From positions 28,896 to 92,895 of the IMG/VR virus record IMGVR_UViG_3300022188_000229: a stretch of 64,000 nt of DNA; one strand, given 5' to 3'. The stretch comes from a virus. Under the pieces are notes generated by a model. The model made no database searches. It was not told where the DNA came from and saw nothing but the letters and a program-made list of their open reading frames with translations. Position 1 is the first letter of the stretch. Every line of letters starts with the position of its first letter. The translations under genes were made by a program, and so were the position numbers. This document shows positions 33,819 to 41,901 of the stretch, in pieces.

Positions 33819-34565
33819 ATGGTAGAAGAGACCACTAACGGAGTAACTAATGGGGATGTGAAAACGGAAGAACCTTCTCTTGTTAGATTATTGGATACAA
33901 CTTATCCATTACTAGCTAGATTTAGAGAGCTGTGTCCTGGTACGTATAAACATTCTCAAGCACTGGCTTCGATGATTGAAGGTGTTAGTTTAGCACTAGG
34001 GTTAGATACAGATCTACTAAAATTAGCAGCTACATATCATGATATAGGTAAGACCTTTAATCCTAAGTATTTTACAGAGAATCAGATGGAAGATGAAGAC
34101 ACTCATGAAGGCTTAGACCCAAAAATTAGTTATGAGATTATAACTAGACATGTGTCAGATAGTGTTATTATTCTATTAAATGATAGTAATTTTCCACGTA
34201 AGGTTATTGAGATTATTAGTCAACACCACGGTAAGAATGTACTAAAATATTTCTTTAAGAAATCTGGAAAAGATGTTGAGGATTTTTTTAGATATAAGAC
34301 CACTAAACCCACTTGCATAGAGTCAGCTATTCTAATGATTTGTGATGCTGTTGAAGCTACAAGCAGGTCCCAGGTACAGGCGGGTAAGTTTGATCCTAGC
34401 AAAGTAATTGAAAGTACAATTAATGGTTTAATAAATGATGGGCAGCTAGATGAAGTTTACATGAGGCTGGGTGATCTAAAGAAAGTTAAAGTAGCTTTAG
34501 GTAAAGAACTTGAAGGTACTTATCAGAAACGAGTAGATTATGAAGAGGTAGAGGTGAGTAAATGA
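33819..34565 (+). CDS. HD-domain phosphodiesterase, PgpH (c-di-AMP)-like, soluble
   Basis: All metal-binding positions of the PgpH/YqfF HD domain are present in order: H45 ('KHSQALA'), H74-D75 ('YHDIGKTFNPKYFTENQ'), H111, H136-H137 ('ISQHHGKNVLKYFF') and D176 ('CDAVEATSRS'). The 'PKYFTENQ' and 'INDGQLDE' segments are specific to the PgpH type, which hydrolyses cyclic di-AMP. The membrane helices and extracellular domain of bacterial PgpH are missing, leaving 248 soluble residues. Degradation of a host cyclic dinucleotide signal is a reasonable inference. Confidence 0.75.
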   Translation: MVEETTNGVTNGDVKTEEPSLVRLLDTTYPLLARFRELCPGTYKHSQALASMIEGVSLALGLDTDLLKLAATYHDIGKTFNPKYFTENQMEDEDTHEGLDPKISYEIITRHVSDSVIILLNDSNFPRKVIEIISQHHGKNVLKYFFKKSGKDVEDFFRYKTTKPTCIESAILMICDAVEATSRSQVQAGKFDPSKVIESTINGLINDGQLDEVYMRLGDLKKVKVALGKELEGTYQKRVDYEEVEVSK

Positions 34566-35023
34566 CAGAGGCTGATGGAGTAATAATACTTGTAGTTGCT
34601 GTAGTGATCTGTATGTTTGGTCTTATATTTGGTGTTCTTAGCCTTCTAAAGCATTTAAAGTTACGTCGTGAGTATGATAATTTATTTGTTTATAATGAAA
34701 ACCTAATGGAAAAATTTAATAAGACTATTCACCAGAAAAAAAGTTCTGAAGTACGGCTTGGAAAGATAGGAGAGAACCTAGCTCCTTTTACTAAGTGCTG
34801 GCCTTGGGACCCTAATGATTTTAGATTTCTTGGTTCACCCATAGATGGTATGCAGTTCACAGAGGAAATGATTTATTTAGTAGAGATAAAGACCGGCAAG
34901 AGTCGGCTAAGTAAAAAGCAAGCTCGTTGTAGAGAGCTAGTAAAAGCAGGTAAAGTAGCATTTGTTTCATGCCGTATAGGTGAAGATGAGATAGAGATAA
35001 AAGAGACTAATTTTTTAAAGTAA
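34562..35023 (+). CDS. Holliday-junction-resolvase-related endonuclease with membrane anchor
   Basis: Residues ~60-150 follow the archaeal-resolvase-related endonuclease family ('SSEVRLGKIGENLAPF', 'DFRFLGSPIDGM', 'YLVEIKTGKSRLSKKQA'), with a PD-(D/E)xK core 'PID ... EIK'. The N terminus has a membrane helix (residues 5-28) and a short coiled coil. It overlaps the HD gene by four bases (ATGA). Confidence 0.75.
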   Translation: MTEADGVIILVVAVVICMFGLIFGVLSLLKHLKLRREYDNLFVYNENLMEKFNKTIHQKKSSEVRLGKIGENLAPFTKCWPWDPNDFRFLGSPIDGMQFTEEMIYLVEIKTGKSRLSKKQARCRELVKAGKVAFVSCRIGEDEIEIKETNFLK

Positions 35024-35049
35024 CCTCAATATAGATAAGGAGAATTATT

Positions 35050-35379
35050 ATGATAGAAATAACAAAAGATGCAATTAAAAATATACTGGAGTATTTTAAT
35101 GGTAAAGATGTAACACCGGTTAGAATATTTATGAACAGTAGTGGCTGAGGTGGCGGTGGCTTAGCTTTAGCTCTGGATGAGTTAAAAGAAAATGATTATA
35201 AAATAGAAGACTCAGGACTAACTTTAGTCGCTGACAAAGACTTCTTAGAGGAAACTGGTACGATCATTATTGATTGGACTGGTATGGGATTTAATTTAAA
35301 ATCCGAGAAACAGCTAGTCAAAGCTACGGGAGATTGTGGTGGGTGTGCTAGTGGTTCTTGTGGAGACGAGGAGAAATAA
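35050..35379 (+). CDS. HesB/IscA-like selenoprotein with in-frame TGA (Sec33)
   Basis: Reading TGA 35146-35148 as selenocysteine gives one 109-aa HesB/IscA-like protein. Residues before it ('ILEYFNGKDVTPVRIFMNSS', then Gly) and after it ('GGGGLALALDELKENDY', 'WTGMGFNL') fit the family across the stop, with Sec at the position of the usual Gly-Gly-Cys/Sec. The C terminus adds 'CGGCASGSC'. The start follows AAGGAG and the TAA is one base from the next ATG. SelA/SelB/tRNA-Sec are not in the window and would have to come from the host. Confidence 0.78.
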
Positions 35380-35380
35380 T

Positions 35381-35716
35381 ATGAAAATAAGTATTTTCCA
35401 ATTAATTAGTTGGGGGTTTCTAGTAAAGAGTGAGATCAACAAGGCTTATGCTGATGATAATACCATTAGTGCTAAAGAGATGCTATCTATGTATAAAACT
35501 CTCTCACAGGAGATCAAACTTCCTGTAGATGAGAAAGTACAGAACGCACTCGATCTAGTGAGTGAGCTGATTGATGAATTAGCTCTAATTACAGATGACA
35601 ATAAAGTATCTGTGGCTGAGATTGTAAGCTTGGCTGAGAAGATTTGTGAACGAATGGGCATCGATCTAGACAAAACTAGTTTTGATATCCCAGAGATTGG
35701 TAAGACAGAAGAGTAA
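35381..35716 (+). CDS. Hypothetical protein
   Basis: 111 residues, mostly helical. A short hydrophobic N terminus ('ISIFQLISWGFLV') is followed by acidic helices, with a TerB- or EF-hand-like look ('DDNTISAKEMLSMY', 'DDNKVSVAEIVSLAEK' repeated). The two DDNxxSxxE segments are an internal duplication. It precedes the membrane and lysis genes. Confidence 0.5.
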   Translation: MKISIFQLISWGFLVKSEINKAYADDNTISAKEMLSMYKTLSQEIKLPVDEKVQNALDLVSELIDELALITDDNKVSVAEIVSLAEKICERMGIDLDKTSFDIPEIGKTEE

Positions 35717-35732
35717 CATATAGGAGAAAACT

Positions 35733-35987
35733 ATGATAGAACAATACGCAGAAGAACTAACAAAGGTTATTATGATGATGGGAGTTAACTTAACTTACGC
35801 AGCATTATGTATATTTCTAGGTATTTTATCTATGGTAGTGGGTTATAAAATATTTGATAAACTAACACCCTTCGATACAGGCAAAGAGCTTGCTAATGAA
35901 AACAATGCAGTTGCTATTTTTAATGGTGCTATTGTATTGGGGGTGGGTCTATGTTCAGGCATAATTATAGGACTTGCCTGCAACTAG
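35733..35987 (+). CDS. DUF350-like two-helix membrane protein
   Basis: 84 residues with two membrane segments and, between them, 'FDKLTPFDTGKELANENNAVAI', the conserved loop of the DUF350 family, usually found in longer bacterial membrane proteins. It overlaps the lytic transglycosylase gene by 37 bases. Size and position also fit a holin-like role, which is inference. Confidence 0.65.
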   Translation: MIEQYAEELTKVIMMMGVNLTYAALCIFLGILSMVVGYKIFDKLTPFDTGKELANENNAVAIFNGAIVLGVGLCSGIIIGLACN

Positions 35988-36553
35988 TTATTGTTTTAGT
36001 AGTGGTGTTACTGGCACAGATATGTAGTGCTTCTTTATCAATAAAAAAACCCATAGATAGATTTAGTAATAAGTATGATGTTCATTTTAAGAAGGCATCA
36101 AAAAGATATTTTAGCGTAGGGTTAGACTACCGATGGTTTAAAGCTCAAAGTTTTGCCGAAAGTAATCTCAACCCTACAGCTGTTTCTCCTGTAGGTGCTA
36201 AGGGAATCATGCAAGTTATGGACCCTACCTATGCAGAGATTAAAAGAAAGACAGGGATTACAGGTAATGTATTTAATGCAAGATGGAATATAATGGCTGG
36301 AATCTACTACAATTCCTACCTGTATGGGCAATGGAGATCACCTCGTCCTGAACTAGATCGCTTAGCACTTATGTTTGCTTCCTATAATGCTGGTCTAGGC
36401 AATATTCTAAAAGCACAACAATTATGTAAGAAAGATTGCAACCTTTGGAATTCTATTAAGGTTAGTGGTCCAGATGTCCGGAGTTGGAAAGAAGAAGAGA
36501 CCATTCACTACGTTCATAAAATATTAAAACTTATGGGCTATGAAGGGTACTAA
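35951..36553 (+). CDS. Secreted lytic transglycosylase (SLT domain)
   Basis: Cleaves peptidoglycan. The hydrophobic signal or signal-anchor is 'LQLVIVLVVVLLAQICSAS' (residues ~10-28). The SLT core has the catalytic Glu in 'AQSFAESNLNP', then 'GAKGIMQVM' and 'ASYNAGLGNI'. At 200 aa with its export signal it is a candidate endolysin working with the membrane protein encoded just upstream. Confidence 0.85.
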   Translation: MFRHNYRTCLQLVIVLVVVLLAQICSASLSIKKPIDRFSNKYDVHFKKASKRYFSVGLDYRWFKAQSFAESNLNPTAVSPVGAKGIMQVMDPTYAEIKRKTGITGNVFNARWNIMAGIYYNSYLYGQWRSPRPELDRLALMFASYNAGLGNILKAQQLCKKDCNLWNSIKVSGPDVRSWKEEETIHYVHKILKLMGYEGY

Positions 36554-36569
36554 AAAGGAGGAGTAAATT

Positions 36570-37844
36570 ATGGCACAAAATTTTGGCAACTTATTTATAA
36601 ATGGTGAGTCAGCTATTGAGGATATGAATGGCACTCATACAGGCGGTATGGTTAATGGCGGTGTTACTATAAGCACGACTGAAAAGAAATATGGTACAGG
36701 TTCTATATCTGCATTAGATTATGTGTACTTAAAGGTAGATGGTAGCCACGCTGATCTTAATTTTGAACTTGAAAATTATACAGTCGATTTTTGGATAAAA
36801 TGGTCCGGCTTTGTTACAATAGGTGATGTTATGACTAAGGGGGCTGCTGGTACCGCTAATAATTTTAGATTGCAGCAAACGGGTGGAAATTCTTTAGAAT
36901 TAATAAGTAATCAAAGCGTTATACTAACAACCGGCACACTTAACGATGGGGAATGGCACCATGTAGCCATAGTTAGAGAAGGGGTAGGTGTTTCTGAAAC
37001 AAAAATTTATCTTGATGGTATCCAAAATGATATTGGGACAGATACAACGAACTATTCTACTACTGGTAATAATTTGTATTTATTCTCAAATTGGGTAGAC
37101 GGCAGCGGCCCAGCATTCTTTGATAATTTTAGATTAACTAAAGGTACTGCTCTTTGGACTGATGATTTTAATACAGCAGATCATGAGTTATTTTATACTG
37201 CACCAGCTAATCCAAATAGACCTGATAATATGTCAGAACTTTTTAATTCTAAACAAACTTCAATGAGAGGCCAAGCTAACGCAGGCTTTTATCGTCCCAC
37301 TATAGCTGAGTTCTTCACAAGTAAGGATTTTATACAAGAGAAAAAAACTATAACAGCTAAGTCAGTAGTACTAGACTTTGCTAACAATTGGGGGAAGGTT
37401 TCTTATATGGGAATAAGATCTGTTGAGTTTAAGTTGGGTGGCTCAGTACTTCCTATAACTACTGGTACTTTTACTGATTATTTTTCTACCGAGTATAATG
37501 CAGCATTTTCAACAGACCACGCTTTTAATATTTGGTTTGCTATTGACGGCTCTTGGAGTGGTAATAGTTGGATGAGCGGTCTTAACATTAGATTTAATCA
37601 GAGAATAATAGTAGTTTTTAATGATGATGTAGAATTTGATGAGATTGTAGTAAACAATACTCATACTTCTGGTACTCAAACAGATACCGGTGTAAAAGAC
37701 ACCAAAATATATAGTTCTACAGATGTTATAACTAATACAGTATTTAATAGTATAGTACCTAATAGTAAATTGCTTTTTGATGGCCAGATTCCCATGCATT
37801 CTGCGGTGAATGGTCGTGACGACTTTGTTGTATATCATAATTAA
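36570..37844 (+). CDS. LamG-domain adhesin with shared tail module
   Basis: Residues ~40-205 form a LamG/concanavalin-like domain ('YTVDFWIKWSG', 'LNDGEWHHVAIVREG', 'KIYLDGIQND', 'FDNFRLTKG'). The shared module 'MRGQANAGFYRPTIAEFFTS' plus KDF follows at ~230-252. A C-terminal ~170-residue beta-rich domain is unique to this protein. Likely a host-recognition or virion-surface protein; it starts 16 bp after the lysin gene behind AAAGGAGG. Confidence 0.65.
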   Translation: MAQNFGNLFINGESAIEDMNGTHTGGMVNGGVTISTTEKKYGTGSISALDYVYLKVDGSHADLNFELENYTVDFWIKWSGFVTIGDVMTKGAAGTANNFRLQQTGGNSLELISNQSVILTTGTLNDGEWHHVAIVREGVGVSETKIYLDGIQNDIGTDTTNYSTTGNNLYLFSNWVDGSGPAFFDNFRLTKGTALWTDDFNTADHELFYTAPANPNRPDNMSELFNSKQTSMRGQANAGFYRPTIAEFFTSKDFIQEKKTITAKSVVLDFANNWGKVSYMGIRSVEFKLGGSVLPITTGTFTDYFSTEYNAAFSTDHAFNIWFAIDGSWSGNSWMSGLNIRFNQRIIVVFNDDVEFDEIVVNNTHTSGTQTDTGVKDTKIYSSTDVITNTVFNSIVPNSKLLFDGQIPMHSAVNGRDDFVVYHN

Positions 37845-37862
37845 AATATAAGGAGAAATAGT

Positions 37863-39122
37863 ATGTTAAAAAATTTAGGGAGTTTGTTTGTAGACTTTGA
37901 AGACGCAACAATTGAGGATGAAACAGGCACTTTAAGTCTTCAAAATACTACTGGAATTTCGTATAATACTATTGATTATAAATATGGTTCCTCTAGTATA
38001 AGTTTTTCAGGTAGTAATAGTAATATTGTATTTAGTAGCGCCCCGTCTCTAAATATTGGTTACAATGATTACACTGTTGATGTATGGATGAAAAGAAGTA
38101 CCGTTGACACCTTTGATGCTGTATTTAATATAGGTAACTATTTAGGTAATAGTAGGTCTGAGGGATTACTGATCCTATTGTTCGCTGATTCTGACCTTAT
38201 AGGTTATTATAAAAGCAATTTTGCTAATACTGTAAGTGTGCCTCGTACTACCGAGTGGATGCATTTTGCTATAACAAGATCAAGTGCAGTGCAAAGAATA
38301 TTTATAAATGGGACTTTAATTAGTACCGAAGCATGTACAGCCGATATACAATCAAATAGTAATGGGGTTACTATAGGCTCCTATGGTAATATATCTACTA
38401 AAAATCCATTTGTTGGACTAATGGATAATTTTAGAATTGTAAATAACGAGGCTCTCTGGACAGAAAGTTTTGATATTACTGAGGCTGCATTAGGATATGT
38501 AGATGACATTAAAATTCCTACTTCAAATATCTATCACACTAAAAAAACTAAAATGCGTGGTAAAGCTGCTGAAGGATTTATTCGTCCTACAATTACTGAG
38601 TTTTTTACTAGTAAAGATTTTGAAGAGATACTTAAGACCCCACCACCTACAGTTATAGGTCAAATCTATGAAGGCGGTTATTATATGGGGACTCTTGGAG
38701 GTTATTACCTTGTCTGTTCTCCAGGTGCCACCGGACAAACTACACGAGCAATAAAAACTGTAAATACTGCTACACCAGATACTCAGTCCTTTTCAGATGG
38801 ATATGCTAACACACAGGCTATGATGATAGCAGGCTCTGCTCCAGCAGCTGAATGGTGTACTAGTTTAACTATTGGAGGTTTCTCCGATTGGTATATCCCT
38901 GCTTATTCTGAGTTAAGCTTAATGCGGGCCAACTATGTAGCTCTTGAGGCTGCAGGCGCTGGCACATTTTTTGGAGGTGGTGGATCTTCTGGACATCAAT
39001 GGGCTTCTACTGAAGAAGATTCTCTTCATAATTATTATATGAGGTTTGCTGACGGCAGCTTGCATGATGTGATAAAGACCGGTGTTATTTGGGTTAGACC
39101 TATTAGACGCGTAGCTGTATAA
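37863..39122 (+). CDS. LamG adhesin with shared module and DUF1566-like C-terminal domain
   Basis: LamG domain at ~35-205 ('YTVDVWMKRST', 'WMHFAITRS', 'MDNFRIVNNEALW'), shared module at ~232-258 ('MRGKAAEGFIRPTITEFFTS' then KDF), and a C-terminal domain ('GGFSDWYIPAYSELSLMRAN', 'HQWASTEE', 'IWVRPIRRVAV') typical of DUF1566/Lcl, a C-type-lectin-like fold. This is the last + strand gene before the convergent terminators. Probably a receptor-binding protein. Confidence 0.7.
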   Translation: MLKNLGSLFVDFEDATIEDETGTLSLQNTTGISYNTIDYKYGSSSISFSGSNSNIVFSSAPSLNIGYNDYTVDVWMKRSTVDTFDAVFNIGNYLGNSRSEGLLILLFADSDLIGYYKSNFANTVSVPRTTEWMHFAITRSSAVQRIFINGTLISTEACTADIQSNSNGVTIGSYGNISTKNPFVGLMDNFRIVNNEALWTESFDITEAALGYVDDIKIPTSNIYHTKKTKMRGKAAEGFIRPTITEFFTSKDFEEILKTPPPTVIGQIYEGGYYMGTLGGYYLVCSPGATGQTTRAIKTVNTATPDTQSFSDGYANTQAMMIAGSAPAAEWCTSLTIGGFSDWYIPAYSELSLMRANYVALEAAGAGTFFGGGGSSGHQWASTEEDSLHNYYMRFADGSLHDVIKTGVIWVRPIRRVAV

Positions 39123-39316
39123 TAAAGCCCCCAGGGGGATAAAAAAATATAAACGATAGTATATGATTTAATAATATTCCCAATGCTACTTATAGTTATC
39201 TTTTTTATAAGAATAACTGTAGAACTTTGGTAGCATTTCATTTACAAAAGTTGTAGGTATAAATTAAGGGGCCCGTTCTATAGCTAGCTAGCCGCCAAAA
39301 AAAAGAGTTTATTAAT

Positions 39317-39344
39317 ATAAAAAAAGGGAATACATTCCCTTATT
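39317..39344. terminator. Bidirectional terminator hairpin
   Basis: AAGGGAA / TTCCCTT stem with TACA loop at 39324-39341, an A-run on its left and a T-rich stretch on its right. Confidence 0.6.
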
Positions 39345-39529
39345 ACATAGTATCAGCTCTTTAGTTCTTAAACACTTCATTAATCTAGTGCTTTACGTTG
39401 CCCGCTGTTAGTGTTCGGATTAGTGCTTTGTTAGTGCTAGGAGTTTAGTATAAGGTAGGAAGATAAATAGGTAGGTTATTTTGGAGGGGATGAGGTAGGA
39501 CATAAGGAAGGACGAACTAAAAAAATTAA

Positions 39530-39576
39530 AACTACTAGGTGCCACGGTAAAACCGTGGCATCTAATTTTATTTTTA
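39530..39576. terminator. Bidirectional terminator between convergent genes
   Basis: Perfect 8-bp stem TGCCACGG / CCGTGGCA with TAAAA loop at 39540-39560. T-rich DNA follows on the + strand and an A-run (T-run on the - strand) precedes it, so it can stop both converging transcripts. Confidence 0.8.
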
Positions 39577-39581
39577 ACTGT

Positions 39582-39881
39582 TTACTCTGTGATATGTTTA
39601 ATTGGTTGCTCGACTATAAATTCTTTTACAACCACACCATTAGTGAATCTAATATAGGATGTCTTTCTGACTCCATGCCCGCAGCAGGCATTATCTACAC
39701 CAGGGAGGTCTCCAAGACATGGATCTGACTCTCCCATATTAGATCCTTCAAAGGTTTTACCACATTTAACACAAGGTCGTTTACTGCCCCCATAACCTGG
39801 AATAGGTTCTAAAGTGTCCTCAAACAACCAACTATCATTTTTCCAAACTGTGGGGTGACCTCTCCAATAATCTCTTCTCAT
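39582..39881 (-). CDS. Conserved-type phage protein with Cys-rich core
   Basis: 99 residues with a recognisable phage pattern: 'YWRGHPTVW', 'RPCVKCGKTF', 'DPCLGDLPGVDNACCGHGVR' and 'SYIRFTNGVVVKEF'. The cysteines and His suggest a metal site. Its ATG overlaps the TGA of the deoxynucleotidase in the frame judged correct for that gene (ATGA). Confidence 0.65.
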   Translation of the reverse strand: MRRDYWRGHPTVWKNDSWLFEDTLEPIPGYGGSKRPCVKCGKTFEGSNMGESDPCLGDLPGVDNACCGHGVRKTSYIRFTNGVVVKEFIVEQPIKHITE

Positions 39882-40308
39882 AGCAATACTTCCAATACTT
39901 CTTTCCAGGTAGGAAATTGATCAGTACCAAATAACATAACCCCACCTTCGAACTTTCTTGCCCTTTACCTGTGCGATTGTCATCAATGAGTACGTCTCCT
40001 CTTAAAAGTCCTTTATAATTACATAAAATCAAGCGGTCTGCCAAATCTATATCAAAGTGTTCCTTAACCCATATCCTTTTACCTGAATAAGACGCAGGGT
40101 TATATGTAGAGGGAGCGGATAAAATATATACATCATGTACCTCTCGTAATTTATTTACGGCTTCTATAGCACCTACTATGGGCTTTAGCCTTGTCCAAAA
40201 TGCTATCCCCTTTTGTGGGTACTTAAGTGAGGGCACTAGTTTCTTCATTATATCATGACCCTCTTTGTAATTACACATAACTCCATCCATATCAATATGT
40301 ATGATCAT
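39878..40308 (-). CDS. Deoxyribonucleotidase-like HAD protein, frame broken near the 3' end
   Basis: Motif I 'HIDMDGVMC' and motif IV 'VLIDDNRTGKGQE' mark an NT5C-type 5'(3')-nucleotidase. After 'GKGQE' the open frame becomes meaningless, whereas the -1 frame continues with the family-like 'KFEGGVMLFGTDQFPTWKEV' and ends at a TGA overlapping the next ATG. One base appears to be missing in the AAA at about 39954-39956. It is either a sequencing error, a recent mutation or, less likely, programmed slippage. Confidence 0.65.
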
Positions 40309-40481
40309 TCGTCTACCTCTATGATATTATCGTCAGGGTGATACTGCATTGAGCCCGTTAAATTTCCAATTATGTCATCAACTTTATTAATAGCATCCTC
40401 TGGTGACTGAGCCAACACTTCTTCAGTACCATTCATGTAGTAAGCTTTACTCCAAAGTACTTTATATGTTTTTTCTTCCAT
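40305..40481 (-). CDS. 58-aa acidic hypothetical protein
   Basis: The ATG follows AAAAGGAAC. The TGA overlaps the ATG of the nucleotidase gene (ATGA). The protein is acidic, with no cysteine, and has the look of small adaptor-size phage proteins. No family recognised. Confidence 0.55.
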   Translation of the reverse strand: MEEKTYKVLWSKAYYMNGTEEVLAQSPEDAINKVDDIIGNLTGSMQYHPDDNIIEVDE

Positions 40482-40492
40482 TTTCGTTCCTT

Positions 40493-40912
40493 TTAAGTTA
40501 AAGTCGCATGTCCAGTAGTAAGGTTAAGCCACCCATGTTCACCATTTTGATCTTCATTATTTTTCTCTTCATGAAATTCAATATCAAATTCATTTAAATA
40601 TTTAGAATGTGTCTCTTGAATAGGCCCTACTTCTTTTTCAAGCCAATCTACTTTAGAATACTTATTGACACCGCCCTCATCAATATTTCTAGTCATGGTT
40701 TCTACTTCCCTTAATAGGGTTGTTAGTGCCCATGTTCTATTTATTAGGGGAATCAGCTGGTTGGCTTTATGGAGATACAGAAATGGTTTTTCTGGTGTTC
40801 CGTTTGAAAAATATTTACCATTATTATCTTTGATATATTCCCATAAGAATTCAAGGGCTTCCTGTAATGGAAAAGTAAAGTCATTGTCATGAAATTTTAT
40901 TTCTAGATACAT
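40493..40912 (-). CDS. Hypothetical protein
   Basis: 139 residues, soluble, helical in the middle ('LINRTWALTTLLREVETMTR'), acidic near the C terminus. Not recognised. It is encoded in the leftward accessory run. Confidence 0.5.
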   Translation of the reverse strand: MYLEIKFHDNDFTFPLQEALEFLWEYIKDNNGKYFSNGTPEKPFLYLHKANQLIPLINRTWALTTLLREVETMTRNIDEGGVNKYSKVDWLEKEVGPIQETHSKYLNEFDIEFHEEKNNEDQNGEHGWLNLTTGHATLT

Positions 40913-40916
40913 AATA

Positions 40917-41186
40917 TTAATCCTTATTTATGTGTTCAATTGATTCAACTTGACTATCTATTTGATCATGAAGGTATTCTTCTAAATATTTACGAGCCGC
41001 TTGCTTAGCACTAGTCTCTGTAGTACCATAACCGACTTCCCTACCTGTATAAAATTCTCTGATAGACCAGTACTTGTCTATCTTATAAATAAAGAACTTT
41101 AATTTAGAATAGCCTTTGAGTTTAGTAAGTTTACCTTCGACCTTAGTTACTCCTAGCATTTTTATATCTGCATTAAACTTTGTCAT
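40917..41186 (-). CDS. Small basic hypothetical protein
   Basis: 89 residues, beta-rich basic N-terminal half ('KFFIYKIDKYWSIREFYTGR') and a helical end. It starts just downstream of the 61-aa gene and ends 4 bp before the next. It has a double-stranded-RNA-binding-like or WGR-like feel that I cannot confirm. Confidence 0.5.
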   Translation of the reverse strand: MTKFNADIKMLGVTKVEGKLTKLKGYSKLKFFIYKIDKYWSIREFYTGREVGYGTTETSAKQAARKYLEEYLHDQIDSQVESIEHINKD

Positions 41187-41194
41187 ATATGAAT

Positions 41195-41380
41195 TTACCT
41201 CTTTGCTTGTTCCAATACCTCTTCTGGTATGTGTCTCTTTTCAATCCAGCTCCATTGATATCTAGGACTGCTCCCAGTAGGATACCATCCCCACATTAAG
41301 ACTTGCCATTGATCTTCACTATTAACTTTAAATCTGTTCTTACCTAGTGCAAAAGTTTGTTCACATAATGTAGCATCCAT
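41195..41380 (-). CDS. 61-aa Trp-rich hypothetical protein
   Basis: Several Trp residues ('DQWQVLMWGWYPTG', 'YQWSWIEKRH') in 61 residues. No known domain. It lies 9 bp upstream of the 89-aa gene. Confidence 0.5.
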   Translation of the reverse strand: MDATLCEQTFALGKNRFKVNSEDQWQVLMWGWYPTGSSPRYQWSWIEKRHIPEEVLEQAKR

Positions 41381-41406
41381 AATTTTATCTCCTATAAGAA
41401 AGGAAC

Positions 41407-41574
41407 TTAATCTCGTGTGGTTATTTCTATAAAGTACTCATTGTCTTCTTCTACCAGTACAGCAGTAGGATCACATAATAATTTATACATGTCCAGTACG
41501 CTATCCACGTCAGCTTCATCAACTATAACTGTTAGCTGTTCTATTGCGTCTGAAATTTCAAATCTTTCTTTCAT
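41407..41574 (-). CDS. 55-aa acidic hypothetical protein
   Basis: The ATG at 41574 opens 55 residues rich in Asp, Glu and Val, one Cys. It lies between the terminator of the upstream unit and the 61-aa gene and may be the first gene of the next unit. Confidence 0.5.
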   Translation of the reverse strand: MKERFEISDAIEQLTVIVDEADVDSVLDMYKLLCDPTAVLVEEDNEYFIEITTRD

Positions 41575-41623
41575 AATTTTATTCTCCAGTCAATCTGAAT
41601 TAAACGACCATGATGTGTAGAGG

Positions 41624-41672
41624 GTAAAAAAATAGGGCATTACCCAGTGTAAGACCAGGTAATACCCTATAG
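41624..41672 (-). terminator. Rho-independent terminator (leftward)
   Basis: On the - strand: TAGGGTATTACC ... GGTAATGCCCTA, an 11-12 bp stem with one mismatch, followed by seven T residues. It ends the unit carrying the lipoprotein and the 67-aa gene. Confidence 0.85.
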
Positions 41673-41694
41673 TTAACTTCTATTTAACGAATTT

Positions 41695-41898
41695 TTATTC
41701 ATCTTCAGGACGGCCATCAGCCAATTCAGGGAAGAGTTCATCAGCAGGTTTGATTGAAGCTTTTAACTTAGCAATCATAACTGGTGTAACTTCTTCATCA
41801 CTTTGCCATGAGTTGACCACATCCATGATAAGTGGCGTGCCGTATTTAGCAGCGAGATTTATAATCTCAAGAATATTTACTACATCTGAGCTTTTCAT
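41695..41898 (-). CDS. 67-aa hypothetical protein
   Basis: Helical N-terminal half, acidic C terminus ('ELFPELADGRPEDE'). It follows the lipoprotein gene by 3 bp and ends at a strong terminator, so the two are co-transcribed. No family recognised. Confidence 0.5.
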   Translation of the reverse strand: MKSSDVVNILEIINLAAKYGTPLIMDVVNSWQSDEEVTPVMIAKLKASIKPADELFPELADGRPEDE

Positions 41899-41901
41899 TT
41901 A

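Larger units (their letters stand above)
39123..39581. other. Convergent intergenic region with several hairpins
   Basis: 459 bp between converging gene blocks, with no ORF of note. It holds a GCCCCCAGGGGG palindrome at ~39126, a nested stem at 39182-39237 (AATGCTAC/GTAGCATT around AGTTAT/ATAACT), and two bidirectional terminator hairpins listed separately. The rest is AT-rich and unassigned. Confidence 0.7.

Noticed and set aside
38700-39300. Diversity-generating retroelement suggested by the DUF1566-like C terminus and GC-rich palindrome
   Set aside because: I find no reverse transcriptase and no near-repeat of the C-terminal coding region (template repeat) within the window.
39878-40308. 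Programmed -1 frameshift in the deoxynucleotidase
   Set aside because: The site lacks a slippery heptamer and similar breaks of both signs occur in other genes, so an indel is simpler; kept only as an alternative.
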